From: Acestrorhynchus altus
Taxonomy: Eukaryota > Chordata > Actinopteri > Characiformes > Acestrorhynchidae
Direction of reading: 5' to 3'
Assembly: GCA_034509495.1 (NCBI GenBank)
Contig: CM067502.1
Location: 51,508,280 to 51,572,279, forward strand
DNA length: 64,000 bases
Shown piece by piece: positions 22,190-33,417 of this stretch. The notes beneath the pieces are model-generated. The model was not told where the DNA came from. It saw only the letters and a list, made by a program, of their open reading frames with translations, and did no database searches. The position numbers and the translations under genes were made by a program. Positions within the stretch are counted from its first letter, which is position 1. Each line of letters begins with the position of its first letter.

Positions 22190-22214
22190 GTAGTGTGTGT
22201 GTGTGTGTGTGTGT
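22190..22214. repeat. Short (TG)n tract that includes a splice donor
   Basis: The intron begins gtagtgtgtgtg, so the TG repeat starts within the donor itself. Confidence 0.85.
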
Positions 22215-22408
22215 GGGTGGGCATACACTGATTTTTCAGCATTAAAATGTTACTCCAGATACCAGCCGATAGGTACTCCTGGATTTAAGAGTTTAATATT
22301 TAGACCACTAGCTGGAGTTAGTAGTGTAGACTCAACGCCTTTGTTCCTCAGAATGATTTGTTTTATATCTTCATATGTAAATGTCTAATATGAGGTTCTG
22401 TGTTGTAG

Positions 22409-22542
22409 AGTAAAGCAGTGATTATGAAGTATCTCAGTATGGCTGTTAACACTCTGGGAACCAGTGAACTAAACGTAATCGGCTCCAACCTCTGTTCTTT
22501 GGACGTCAGTGTCCTCAAGACCATCACTGCGAACAGCCTGCA
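22409..22542 (+). CDS. Mesothelin-like exon 16 of the intact series
   Basis: It reads SKAVIMKYLSMAVNTLGTSE, then NVIGSNLCSLDVSVLKTI. IGSNLCSLD is conserved in the family. Acceptor tgtgttgtag; donor CA|gtaagt, with Gln completed by exon 17. Confidence 0.92.
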
Positions 22543-22756
22543 GTAAGTACACTGATCCAGATAACTCGGATCAGACTGTGATGCTGAATATGTTTAAGGT
22601 GGCCTTTTTATATGGGAAGGGTTGTCGCCTGGACTTCTGGCACTATAGCCCTGACCCTTAACTGCAGGAAGTTCAGGACGTTTAGCCACAAGCCCTGTGG
22701 AGTTGTATAGCTTGTCTCTCAGTCAGTCTAAGGTTTTCTTTCTTTCTTTTCTGCAG

Positions 22757-22890
22757 GAAAGCAGAGCCGGTGACTATCTCCTCCTGCTCCACTGATCAGA
22801 AATCAGTTCTGTACAGCATCTCCAGCTCCTCCTTCATCAACCAACGCAGCGACCCCATAACATACTACCAACTCATCCGCTCTTACCTGG
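22757..22890 (+). CDS. Mesothelin-like exon 17 of the intact series
   Basis: It reads KAEPVTISSCSTDQKSVLYS, then FINQRSDPITYYQLIRSYLG. SCSTDQK-LY is conserved. Acceptor ttttctgcag; donor TGG|gtaaca. Confidence 0.92.
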
Positions 22891-22974
22891 GTAACACACA
22901 CTCCTCCACAAACCTTACAGATGTTCAGTGGTGTTCAGGACTGATTATTGATTTCTCAAAAAGGAAATAGGGTC

Positions 22975-23059
22975 ACAGGGCAGTCAGTGCCAAGCCGGCA
23001 ACTCTGAGCGCAAGGGCGGGAAACAACCTTAGACAGGGAGCTAGTCCATCATAGGGCGG

Positions 23060-23110
<51 letters not shown>

Positions 23111-23290
23111 CACTCACTAAGGGGCACTTTAGAGTCACCAATTCACCTATTGCGCATGTCTTTGGACTGTGGGGGAAACCCATGCGAACACGGGGAGAAC
23201 ATGCAAAAGATTTCCAGGTCGCCCCACACGGGGATTGAACCCAGGTCCACCCCTGTGAGGCAACAGTGCACCACTGTGCCGCCCCCACAT
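22975..23290. mobile_element. Dispersed retroelement-like repeat with internal (CA)n
   Basis: It contains gggagctagtccatcat, a CA tract at 23061-23108, then tttagagtcaccaattcacc, catgtctttggactgtgggg and gattgaacccagg. This is a very common fish repeat that I associate with SINE or LINE 3' regions. Class not certain. Confidence 0.7.
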
Positions 23291-24076
23291 GCTTTGCGTG
23301 ACTTATTGATTAGAAAAGCTATTGGGCTTTAATGAACTGTACTGAAATATTATTATATTGAATCCTACTATATAAGACCAAAACCATCTTGCTTCCACTG
23401 CAGGGCCGAACTGTTCTGTGTACAATTTTGGTGGCTTTTCCACGTAGACAGAATGCTTACACACGGGCCGGGAAGTTTCCTCAACACTGTAATCTAACCA
23501 AACTCAGTGCCTGTTCAGAGGGAGGGCTTTAAAAGTCAGGGATCTGCTGATTGGCTCCACATGCGCATACCTTCGAACCACCCGATCTATACCCTTTGAG
23601 AATCAAGTACAGCTCGGCTTGACCCACCGTGCCTCAAGACGCAGGAAGACCTGTGTCTTGACTCTTGACTCTTCTGTCCTGGACTAAAAGTGGGGGAACA
23701 AACTTACCCTGGTGGTCTGAACAGCTGAGTCTCTCACTGTCTTCCAACATGGACAAAAGACCATCTCTAGAGCCTTTAAGTCATTAAAGGTTAAATTATA
23801 ATTATTCTATGTCTGTATGGTAAGGTGTAAAATGTTGGGTATCGAGGTCTATTCTGACATTGGCAGCAGCTAAGCTGAAGGAATCTCTGGATTCAAGCTT
23901 CTACAGACTAGTTAAGGATATTTTCTGAGTGAACAGTGAAGCACTTTTCTAAGAGAGTGAAGCGACTGGGTAACAGAGGGTCTTAAAAAAGAAAAGCGGC
24001 ACTTGTTTCCCCAAAAAAGATTGTTGGGATTCGTTGGACTATCCATTTTAATTGCTGTGTGTGCTTCTGTGTTTAG
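23291..24076. other. Intron without recognised genes
   Basis: Unique-looking or old-repeat sequence. Around 23520-23660 there is a stretch (ttggctccacatgcgcata, then caagtacagctcggcttgac) that may be part of a dispersed element. The end leads to the acceptor ctgtgtttag of the next exon. Confidence 0.5.
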
Positions 24077-24171
24077 GTGGAGCTCCTTTGCAGGATATAG
24101 TAGCTCTTTCCACTCAGAATGTCAGCATGGACATCACCACCTTCCTCAGTCTGAACCCTGCTGTGCTCACG
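24077..24171 (+). CDS. Mesothelin-like exon 18 of the intact series
   Basis: It reads GAPLQDIVALSTQNVSMDIT, then FLSLNPAVLT. LS-QN-SMDI is conserved in the fish family. One NVS sequon. Acceptor gtgtttag; donor ACG|gtatga. Confidence 0.92.
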
Positions 24172-24742
24172 GTATGAAACAATGGTACAGTTCACTCCAC
24201 CTGAGGCAGACTTTTGTCAAAGTCAGGAAATTCAAGGAAATTGTAGAATGACTTCAGAACAGTTATGTTCATCATATCAGTACCAGAACAGGACTTTGTC
24301 CTGTGTATGAAGTGCAGCAGCTCAATCTGAAAATCACTGTACCTTGTATAGGATTGTTTTTGAACAGCAGGTTTTAAGAATCTGACGCTACTTAAGTCGG
24401 TTTGCCAAAATGTCAAATATCATGTATTGCAAAAATCTCTCAGGATGTGAAAGAGGAAGTATATCTGACAGATGGCCTGGGAATGCCTGGGCATACCTTC
24501 CCCAGTAGGAAGTGTGCTTGTCCTACTGCCTCCATGACCCTAAACTGGAGCAAGTGGATATGATGATTATGACATTAATGATAACTGTCCAAAGGAGTTA
24601 TCACATCCAATAAAACCTCCTTTAAATCAATTTCTGTTTGCATGTGATCTACTTGTTTATTCAGTGTGACTCACCCAGCAGATGCTGTGCCCTTAAGGCT
24701 AGTCGTCGTATTGAATGGAATGTGTTGATTCCTGTGTTTCAG
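24172..24742. other. Intron without recognised genes
   Basis: No coding or repeat signal that I could identify. Confidence 0.5.
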
Positions 24743-24974
24743 GCTCTGAGTGTGCCGACCGTGCGGGATCTACTGGGGGTGAATCTGCCTGATCTGAAGC
24801 TGTTTGAGAACTCCACAGAGGTTCAGTCCTGGGAGGCTCAGCAGTACACGTCTGCACTGGCCACGCTGGGAATCGGACTGGTGGGGGGCAAAAACGACCC
24901 CGTCACCTCTACAACCTACACTAATGCAACATTCACCACACTGACCAGCCAGACAGTCACTACCACAGTACAAG
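24743..24974 (+). CDS. Mesothelin-like exon 19, end of the folded part and Thr-rich stalk
   Basis: It reads ALSVPTVRDLLGVNLPDLKL, then TEVQSWEAQQYTSALATLGI, then a Thr-rich segment (TSTTYTNATFTTLTSQTVTT). The folded repeats give way to a short, probably O-glycosylated stalk before the C-terminal exon. Acceptor ctgtgtttcag; donor CAAG|gtaaga. Confidence 0.92.
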
Positions 24975-25076
24975 GTAAGAGACTCTCCATCTGAGAAGAT
25001 GACCAGTGTGATTAGTGTAACACTGTCCTCTCTACTCATCAGTAATATATCAGTTATTATATTGTTCTTATCTGAC

Positions 25077-25078
<2 letters not shown>

Positions 25079-25131
<53 letters not shown>
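25079..25131. repeat. (TG)n microsatellite abutting the last 3' splice site
   Basis: About 53 bases of TG repeat, followed only by ttacag and then the last coding exon. The tract stands in place of the polypyrimidine tract. Confidence 0.95.
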
Positions 25132-25134
<3 letters not shown>

Positions 25135-25136
25135 AG

Positions 25137-25225
25137 GATCAGGTGTTGTTCATCGTGGTTCAGGAACATTGTTGATGTCTCTGTGTGTAGGACAGCTGAC
25201 CATCACCCTGCACTTACTCCGATAA
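25137..25225 (+). CDS. Last mesothelin-like exon with hydrophobic tail and stop
   Basis: It reads GSGVVHRGSGTLLMSLCVGQ, then LTITLHLLR and TAA at 25223-25225. Small residues (GSG, GSGT) followed by a moderately hydrophobic end resemble a GPI-anchor signal, as in mesothelin, although the hydrophobic stretch is weak and ends in Arg. The protein may therefore be membrane-anchored or secreted. Confidence 0.85.
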
Positions 25226-25700
25226 CCCCCCCCCTCCCTCTTCCACCCCTGTACTCAGTACTGTCTGCTGTAGATACCTGTAATATTAAAATGAGTCATA
25301 ATGTATCTCTGTTCTCCAAGAATTTAAACTCTGCACCTTAATTTAACTCATTTATCTAATCAGTTTTCCACTCTGGGTCTATATCAGATATAGATTTACA
25401 TAAATAATTATTCTGTCCAATATTATGCATAATTTATTATATTTTTATTGTTGTGATGTTTATTAATAATTTGAGCATTTTAGAACTTCATACCAGTCTT
25501 TATGTTCTCAAGTTAATCTTGTTATTTATGGAAATTACAGATTTATTCCCGATTTTATGAGGTTTTATTTTGATTCAATGTAAAATTAAGATGCATCTGC
25601 TTTCTCAGATCAGCATTTTCCATTATGATATAAAAGAAATAAACATACTAATAAATATTCAGCACTGTTATTCATACAGCTCCTTCATAAAATACGCTCT
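25226..25700 (+). other. 3' UTR and flank of the mesothelin-like gene
   Basis: AT-rich sequence after the stop codon. An AATAAA at 25638-25643 is a candidate polyadenylation signal; there is no direct evidence for the cleavage site. Confidence 0.4.
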
Positions 25701-26039
25701 TTCAAAGGAAGTGAAGGTGTTATAGTGTATCTGATTAATTTCTAGAATATTTTGGTAGATTATACAGACTCCACCTCCTCTACCTGACAGTCTTGGGTTG
25801 TGCACATAAGTATAACCTTCAGGTGTGGCTTCATTTAGTGCCATGTGTTCATCAGGTCTAATCCAAGTTTCATTGAGGATCAGATCATTGATCTTCTGAT
25901 CATTTATAATTTCATTTACAATGACTGCCTTTGAACTGAGTGATCTAATATTGAGTAAACTTTAGATCTGAGGTGATACTTTTATCATTTAAATATGAAG
26001 TCTGGATATTGATTAAGTTTTTAAGACAGGCTGTTTTAG

Positions 26040-26345
26040 TTTTTCTGTGTTTAGCTTTAGTTCGGAGCACAGACACAGTCTCAATAAACCTCGGTGACGT
26101 CTCAAAGCAACTCGCAGACGGTCGGTTTAGCCGGTCTGTCTGCGGCCTGGTCCCGGCTCTGGTATGTCAGCAGCTGCTGATGCTACTCTGCCGACTACCT
26201 AGCAGACTATGGGCTATGCTGCACGAAAGTAAGGCAGCACCCTCCCGCGTGGGGTGGACACCGTCCCTACCTATAAGACCAGGCTTCCCTCGAAATTACC
26301 CCAATTATCTATAAAGCCCACATTGTTTTCTGAACAGCACTTGGA
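26040..26345. mobile_element. Remnant of an unclassified dispersed element
   Basis: GC-richer than its surroundings, with gggtggacaccgtcccta, then cctataagaccaggcttccc, which I recall from dispersed fish repeats. No intact coding sequence. Confidence 0.35.
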
Positions 26346-26739
26346 GTATCTGATAACAGTATATACATTATTATGTATATTATGGATGATAACAGTATAT
26401 TATCATCATTATTACAAAAGCAGTTCAGCCAGATCATCATACTGCTGTGGCAGCTGATTGAACACACACTCCAGGCCGCTGACTAACGATGCACGTCGAT
26501 ACACCTTTTCAATTCTTTATGAATCCAGTCCAGCAGACGCTTTCATCCAGAGCTCATTTTAACATTTATTAACCACTTTTATTAGTTATTCATTATTAAT
26601 TTCTATATTTAACACAGCTGGATATTTTTCATAGCTTTATGTCTATTAATAGGAGACCGTCACACAGAGCAGATATTTCCAGCAGATCCTAGTCTATTCA
26701 ATTTTGTCATTATTAGAAATTTAAATATTAACAATTTAA

Positions 26740-27125
26740 ATATTTCTATGAATTTGACCATATTTTCATCAAACATTTACTTCACAACTAGTTTTTTCAG
26801 TTGTTTTGCTTGTATGAACAATAAAAACACTCAATCAGTCTCAGGTACTCTGTTGGGAATTTATCATCCAGAGAGTTTTTGAGCTGAAATTGGAATTATT
26901 TTGATGAATTATTTGTAATGATTAGCTTGACAAGGATATTGCTAATAATAAGTACTTGACAGTGATCCAAATAAAAACAACCTGAATGTCCTTTATTATT
27001 TATGTGTGAATCAGTATTGTCCCCCTCAGGACTTTTATTCTGAAAACAGCCCCTCCCTTCTCATTTCCCTCTATGATGTATGCAGGTTGAGCATCAGCCC
27101 CGCCCCTTCTCTCTGATCAGGTGGA
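26740..27125 (-). mobile_element. Inverted copy of the minisatellite-bearing element
   Basis: Reverse-complement match to 19683-20000. It contains aacaacctgaatgtccttta and gacttttattctgaaa, then one inverted GC-box unit (gaggttgagcatcagcc-like, then ccccgccccttctctctgatc). Confidence 0.7.
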
Positions 27126-27573
27126 CAGATTAGATTAGATTAAATAGAATTTATTGATGCCTTGGGAGGGTTCCCTCAGGGAAAGTAAGGTTCCAGCAGC
27201 AGCTTCAATACAGTAGAGCAACGAGATGAGAGTGAAAAGAATAATTTAGTAAAGAGAAAGGAAGCTGGACAGAGCAGTAAACATGCACTGGAAGCTACTC
27301 CACTGAAATCAAGGGCATTAAAGAGTTTATCCTGCTTTTGTTGAAGTAACACTCAACACTGTCCAGAGAAGACTTTCTACTGGATTCTGGAGCATTGCAG
27401 TGAGGATTTGACTGCATTCACGGTTCCACTGCTCCACAGCTCAATGCTGGGGTACTTTATACCCTCTCGTCCACACCTGCTATTAGACATGGAGACAATA
27501 GAGTCATGTTTGATTATCTGCTCCAGAGAGTCCTATTCTATTGGTAGGACTTCTCTACAGGAACTAGACCAGC

Positions 27574-27604
<31 letters not shown>

Positions 27605-27660
27605 CAGTATCGGTTGCTGCGATCTGGACGAAATGAAGGAATTGAGATGAAGGTATTTAG
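27126..27660. mobile_element. Retroelement tail-like repeat with (TG)n
   Basis: It begins with gattagattagatt, then tttattgatgccttgggagg, which resembles a fish LINE or SINE 3' tail. It continues with repeat-like sequence and a TG tract at 27574-27602. No coding frame is believable. Confidence 0.45.
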
Positions 27661-27839
27661 GGAGGGGCCATTAATATGTTTGTTCAGGTTCTTCTTAGGC
27701 TCCACCCTCAGTTGCTAGGTGTTTTCTGCCTGGTAGTTTTAATTGCATACTCTCCTGTCACCGTGCGAGAGAGGCGGTAATGAGTGTAATCATGTGATTT
27801 AGGAGCGGCTGAAATGATCTCATACATTCCCATTAAGAA

Positions 27840-28150
27840 CTGGTTTCATAAAATCAAAGCAATCATAAATCATCGGTGTTTGGTCACCTTACAGACTCAC
27901 GACTTCCGTAACAGTAGTGTCGCAGAGATCGTCGTCAAACAGCTTTGTTCCAGTATCTTCTGGCTCGTCCATGTGATCTTTATCAAACCTTTTTGGAGAT
28001 AAGCAGCGTCTCCTTACAGCCCTGCCCTGCTCACCACTGATCAGTGTTCTCCTGATGGTGGACACATGAACATTAACATTAGTCAATCTGCTGATCCTAA
28101 AGGTTCACACACTTTTGCCCTCACAGATGTGGAGATTGATAAATAAATGT
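27840..28150 (-). mobile_element. Tc1/mariner-related remnant, reverse orientation
   Basis: The reverse complement of about 27940-28010 (tttgataaagatcacatgga, then gagccagaagat) matches 29445-29480 on the + strand. Both look like the Tc1 segment just before the first catalytic Asp. Confidence 0.6.
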
Positions 28151-28904
28151 CTCGTTTGTTTTATTTGGTTCCTGATCTACTTGTCGGACTTGTATCTGCT
28201 GAAGTTTTAACTCAAATTATCCAGGAATATAGAAAATTATAAAGGCATTTTAATCCTTCAAGCACCACTTAATACAACAAATATGTTCTTTTCATGACAG
28301 AGAAGAATCATTAGGCCTTCTCTGAAGACCTACAAGCCCCTGAGGGTATATCGCTGCATTTCTGGCCAAACTGCAATCCAGACAGAGCTATTTCAGTTCC
28401 TTTACTCACATTATAGCTCAGATATACTCATTTCATTTTCATTAGTCAGACACAGCCTCCTTGGTTTCAGGCATTTTGAGAGTCACTTTCAAATTTTGCA
28501 CAAATCTGTAACAAATTAGGCTCATATTGTTGGTGGATTTCCACAAAACATTTGGGCCAAACATGCACTGATACCTGGGTTTTGTTCATTTGTTCATTTA
28601 AAGATTGGGGTCAGGTGACAGGCCGGACCACTGTCTGAAGTTCAATTCTCTGTAATGAATCATAGAACTATTTCTGGACAAAGCTGACCAAGCTGATCAA
28701 TTACAGCACCATCCACACGGCAGACCACTGAAACTGCTCTGTCATCAGCGGGAGCGTTGGAGGTCAGCAAAGACCCGGTGTGGTTGGGGGCCCTGCAAGG
28801 AAAAGCAACCACCAGTAAAAAGAATGGCTTGATAAGTGGGGACCACGGATATATATGATGCAATGGATAGACATGGGGACACTGGACTAACAGCAGTAAC
28901 TCAA
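28151..28904. other. Intergenic sequence without recognised features
   Basis: I see no coding or repeat structure that I can support. Confidence 0.5.
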
Positions 28905-28978
28905 TTCATCTTCATTCATCTCCATTCATCTTCATTCATCTCCATTCATCTTCATTCATCTTCATTCATCTTCATTCA
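28905..28978. repeat. (TTCATTCATC)n-like tandem repeat
   Basis: About seven ten-base units alternating ttcattcatc and tccattcatc. Confidence 0.85.
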
Positions 28979-29189
28979 CAGTTAAATGTGATATTGTTTG
29001 TTGTGCTGAGCAAGGCTGATATAGTTTATTTAATTCATGTAAAATTCTGTATACAGTAAAAAAAACTGTATAGAATTAAATGATTGAGCTTAAATAACAC
29101 CATCAACTGAGCACAAGTGATGCACTTGATATATGTGGTTATGTAAAAAAAATTGCATTTACATGTTAATCTTAAAAAAAAACTTCAAA

Positions 29190-29560
29190 ATCTTCAGGGA
29201 TGCTGATGGCAAACCTGGGCATTAGTGGTCAGGCAGGTGAGCTGAGCACAAAGGAGAAGGTAGTCTGGGGGGATGAATACACATTTATGATGAGAGAGGA
29301 GGAGAAGAACCACTAGGCAAATACGGTGGTGATTGAAAGTGGTGTTAATGAGTCCACCCTCAGGAGAACACTGAACATTGGTGAGCAGGCAGGGTTGCAA
29401 GGAGAAGCTGCTGCTCTCCAAAAAGAACATTGCTGTCCATCTGCAGTTTGATAAAGATCAGATGGACGAGCCAGGATATACTAGAACAGTGTTTTGTGGA
29501 TGGATGAGACCTGTTTTGGGCCGGTTTGGGACTGTTTTGCTGCATCTGGGCCAGCTTACC
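29190..29560 (+). mobile_element. Tc1/mariner-related remnant
   Basis: Contains aagaacattgctgtccatct, then gataaagatcagatggac, then gtgttttgtggatggatgag, the order found before and at the first catalytic Asp of fish Tc1 elements. Frames are broken. Confidence 0.65.
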
Positions 29561-29683
29561 TTCATTGATGGAACAATGAATTCTGGATTATAACAGTCAA
29601 TTATATAAGAAACTATCAGGACGTCTGTCTGTGAGCTGTGAGAATGTTGATCAGGCAGAAAAAATATATATTTACCACTCACA

Positions 29684-30066
29684 CTGACGTGGTGGTGGTG
29701 TGTTAGTGTGTGTTGCTGGTACGAGTGGATCAGACACAGCAGAGCTGCTGGAGTGTTTAAACCCCTCAGTGTCACTGCTGGACCGAGAACAGTCCACCAA
29801 CCAGAAACGTCCAGCCGACAGCGTCCTGTGAGCAGCGTCCTGTGAGCACTGATGAAGGACTAGAGGACGACCAACACAAACTGTGCAGAAAAAAATGAGC
29901 TTCTGTCTCTGACTTTACATCTACAAGGTGGAGACACTCGGTAGGAGTGTCTGATAGAGTGGACAGTGAGTGGACACAATGTTTAAACTCTCCAGCAGCA
30001 CTGCTGTGTCTGATCCACTCATACCAGCAACACACACTAACACACCACCACCATGTCAGTGTCACT
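29684..30066. mobile_element. Palindromic long-inverted-repeat DNA element
   Basis: The left arm (acgtggtggtggtgtgttag, then gagtggatcagacacagc) is the reverse complement of the right arm (gctgtgtctgatccactc, then acacaccaccaccatgtc). The middle matches 14955-15180. This is the fullest copy of the element in the window, but it lacks the outer ends. Confidence 0.8.
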
Positions 30067-30619
30067 GTCCAAAAACTTATGGATCTGATACTTGCATATC
30101 TGGATCCTATTGTGTTTTACAGAGAGTGTATGATGTTTAATTGTTTGTGTGTTGCTGGCAGATTTCCAACAGAAATCTTAGAAAACACCATGTTCTCATA
30201 GCATGTAGACAAACACGTCAATCAAGTGTCAATCCTACCTGAGAGGTCTGCTGGGTGGCAGATTTGAGCACTTGAGGTTCACTAGATTGACGTATATGAG
30301 ACATAAGAGACTGGATCAGGTTTGGTATTTATAGGTGCATCTAGTAGAATCTGTGAACCTGATGTAGCCTGAGGCCATGTGAGAGCTTCTGACTGAGCAG
30401 TTCAGCACGAGAGAAATGCAGAACTATCAGGTTTGAGGTAGAAGGAGAGATGGGTGTTCACACCTGCTGGACTGGATTACAAAGCCTCTCACTTTTCAGT
30501 CTTTTAGGGTTTGAAAGCTTTTTCATCTCTCATCACCTATACCTGTCCATATACACCGGTAATATGTGTACATATGTGAGACTGTTATCTATGAAATATA
30601 CACCCATATGGAGTGAAAA

Positions 30620-30623
<4 letters not shown>

Positions 30624-30682
<59 letters not shown>
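30624..30682. repeat. (TG)n microsatellite
   Basis: Nearly 60 bases of perfect TG repeat. Confidence 0.95.
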
Positions 30683-30683
<1 letters not shown>

Positions 30684-30685
<2 letters not shown>

Positions 30686-30740
30686 TTACATTTACATTTA
30701 TGGTATTTATCAGATGCCCTTATCCAGAGTGACTTACAAA
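30684..30740. mobile_element. Short dispersed repeat, SINE-like
   Basis: tttacatttacatttatgg, then cagatgcccttatccagag, then tgacttacaa is a very common short motif of fish genomes, usually near SINE-type repeats. Confidence 0.5.
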
Positions 30741-31721
30741 AGTGCTTTACTGTTCACTCAGAAGACAGTGAGACGTTCCCACTCCTCCATGCGGAATTCT
30801 TTCAGCTATGTGATGTTTCAGCATCAGATTCTATGATGGAGAGATCTCCACACCCTGCTGCAGCAAATGCTGTTTGGTTTGTGTCAAACATGTCTTCTGT
30901 TTCTGTGTCAAAATAATTCATCTTCAGATTAATCTGTCCAAAGCTCATTGTTCCAGAACTCCTGCTCTTTGTCTAGATGTTCTTTCTGAAGGCCTCAGAG
31001 AGCTCTTTGGATCTGACCATGGTGATCCCACTCACTTCAACAATCAAGAGCAAACCACACTAATGTCTGAGGTTTAAGTAAGACAGTCTCCTCCAAAGTC
31101 CTCTCTAAAGATGGTCTGATCATTAGCAGCTGATGTTCTGCAGCTGATTCTAATTTTATTTATTTTAAGATAAATGTGGGTGTGTCCTATCTTTTTCCTC
31201 ACAAGGATATTACATTTCCAGTCATTTATAGAAATGTTTTAATACAGGTTATACACATACGTTCTGTACCGCGTACCTGCACCTCCATCACACCTACATG
31301 TTTGAATTAATAAGAAAAACATAATGCTGTTACACGTGTTGTTGTTTGTTGTTGTCATTTCTTCTTGAGCCTGTGTTTCAGATACATCAACATTGCTGAG
31401 ATGCTTTGTGTGCACATCATCTTTATTTCTTAGTTGACTAGTGACTCTGGGACATTGTCTTCTTGCTTCACTGAACATCTCTTTAGCTTGAGGTTATGAT
31501 CTGCTGCCATCAAACTGCCCACTAAATGTTTTGGTACGTCTTTGAATGCATTGTTTGTTGCAGTCTTTTTGCAGAAGGGTAGTGTTGGGTAGTGACCGGT
31601 AAGCTGGAAACAATGGTAGAAGCAGTAGAGCTAAACAACAAATACAATTGGCTAAATTGTTGCAGCCATGGTATCTTCATTAACTGCACCAGTAAGAGCA
31701 GAGTGTGAAGGTTCAATTAGC
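30741..31721. other. Intergenic sequence, probably old repeats
   Basis: A stretch near 30910-31200 (ctttctgaaggcctcagaga, then gatctgaccatggtgatccc) looks like a dispersed fish DNA element. No gene is supported. Confidence 0.4.
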
Positions 31722-32115
31722 AGGTAAGAGCACAGTTTTGCTCAAAATACTGCAATGAACACAACATTATGGGGGACATACCAGAGTTCAAAAGAGGACA
31801 CATTGTTGGTACACGTCTCGCTGGCGCATCTGTGACCAAGACAGCAAGTCTTTGTGATGTATCAAGAGCCACGGTATCCAGGGTAACGTCAGCACCACCA
31901 AGAAGGACCAACCACATCCAACAGGATTAACTGTGGACGCAAGAAGACACTGTCTGAAAGGGATGTTGGGGTGTTAACCCGGATTGTCTCCAAAAAATGT
32001 CCTTCCCAAGATGAACTGACACTGTATTAACCACAAAAGGAGGCTCTAATTCACCATAATAATGAATTATTGTGGTCTAAAACCAGGTGTTACAGTTTCA
32101 GTGTCCAACCCCTGT
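31722..32115 (+). mobile_element. Decayed Tc1/mariner element: N-terminal region and 3' end
   Basis: One frame reads EFKRGHIVGTRLAGASVTKT, then SLCDVSRATVSRV, then PPRRTN, the paired-type helix-turn-helix region of a Tc1 transposase. The middle is missing. The end at about 32090-32115 (gtgtccaacccctgta) looks like a Tc1 terminal inverted repeat. Confidence 0.75.
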
Positions 32116-32221
32116 ATCTACAATATACTAACTTAAATTTCAATGCATTTACAACAATAAACAAAACATAAATAATATAAATCGCTCAGCTGACGTCAGC
32201 AATGAAGAATGGTTTATTTAA

Positions 32222-32461
32222 TCACGTTATTGAGGCTGAAAACCTGAAGCTGCAGCAGATGCAGTGAGATTGTGCTGTGATTGTAGAACAGCTGTAACAG
32301 TCAGAGCTGAACGATGCTGTAGGAAAAGCCATGAGGTTAGGCAGGTTCAGCAGGGTGGACAGACTGGTACCGTCCCACTGCAGCCCCTCCTCCACACACT
32401 GCAGCATCAGATCCACTACCTGCGACCTGCTTCACACACACCTGTACCATCACACAGGTAA
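32222..32461 (-). other. Possible minus-strand terminal exon, unrecognised
   Basis: The minus strand is open and reads DLMLQCVEEGLQWDGTSLST, then LLNLPNLMAFP, with a stop and an AATAAA-like signal near 32216. An acceptor-like ggtacag lies upstream on that strand. I do not recognise the product. A chance open frame is equally possible. Confidence 0.2.
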
Positions 32462-32466
32462 GCACT

Positions 32467-32469
32467 GCA

Positions 32470-32521
<52 letters not shown>

Positions 32522-32537
32522 GATACTACTACTAGTA

Positions 32538-32583
<46 letters not shown>

Positions 32584-32738
32584 TAATACATTATTAGCTG
32601 TAAACAATTTGCTATTTTTTTTATCTCTGGGATTAATAAAGTAATTCTGATTTATTATGATGATGATGGTTATTATTATTGTTGTTATTATTATTATTGT
32701 TATTATTATTATTATTAATATTGTTGTTATTATTATTG

Positions 32739-32785
<47 letters not shown>

Positions 32786-32917
32786 GTTATGATGGTGTCG
32801 ATGATGATAATGATGATGATTATTATTATTGTTATTGTTATTATTATTATTGTTATTATTATTATTATTGTTGTTATTATTATTATTATTATTATTATTG
32901 TTATGATGATGATGATG
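32467..32917. repeat. (ATT)n / (ATG)n compound microsatellite next to the gap
   Basis: Long ATT and TAA runs at 32470-32590 and ATT/GTT/ATG runs at 32656-32917, separated by about 60 bases. Open frames made of poly-Ile or poly-Asn here are artefacts of the repeat. Confidence 0.95.
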
Positions 32918-33417
32918 NNNNNNNNNNNNNNNNNNNNNNNNNNNNNNNNNNNNNNNNNNNNNNNNNNNNNNNNNNNNNNNNNNNNNNNNNNNNNNNNNNN
33001 NNNNNNNNNNNNNNNNNNNNNNNNNNNNNNNNNNNNNNNNNNNNNNNNNNNNNNNNNNNNNNNNNNNNNNNNNNNNNNNNNNNNNNNNNNNNNNNNNNNN
33101 NNNNNNNNNNNNNNNNNNNNNNNNNNNNNNNNNNNNNNNNNNNNNNNNNNNNNNNNNNNNNNNNNNNNNNNNNNNNNNNNNNNNNNNNNNNNNNNNNNNN
33201 NNNNNNNNNNNNNNNNNNNNNNNNNNNNNNNNNNNNNNNNNNNNNNNNNNNNNNNNNNNNNNNNNNNNNNNNNNNNNNNNNNNNNNNNNNNNNNNNNNNN
33301 NNNNNNNNNNNNNNNNNNNNNNNNNNNNNNNNNNNNNNNNNNNNNNNNNNNNNNNNNNNNNNNNNNNNNNNNNNNNNNNNNNNNNNNNNNNNNNNNNNNN
33401 NNNNNNNNNNNNNNNNN
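32918..33417. other. Assembly gap, 500 N
   Basis: Exactly 500 N, so probably a placeholder of unknown real size. It separates the microsatellite from the middle of an e1 exon, so the 5' end of the array gene may lie in the missing sequence. Confidence 0.99.

Noticed and set aside
25973..26314. 113-residue open frame after locus 1
   Set aside because: It lies in what looks like a dispersed repeat remnant and shows no recognisable protein family.
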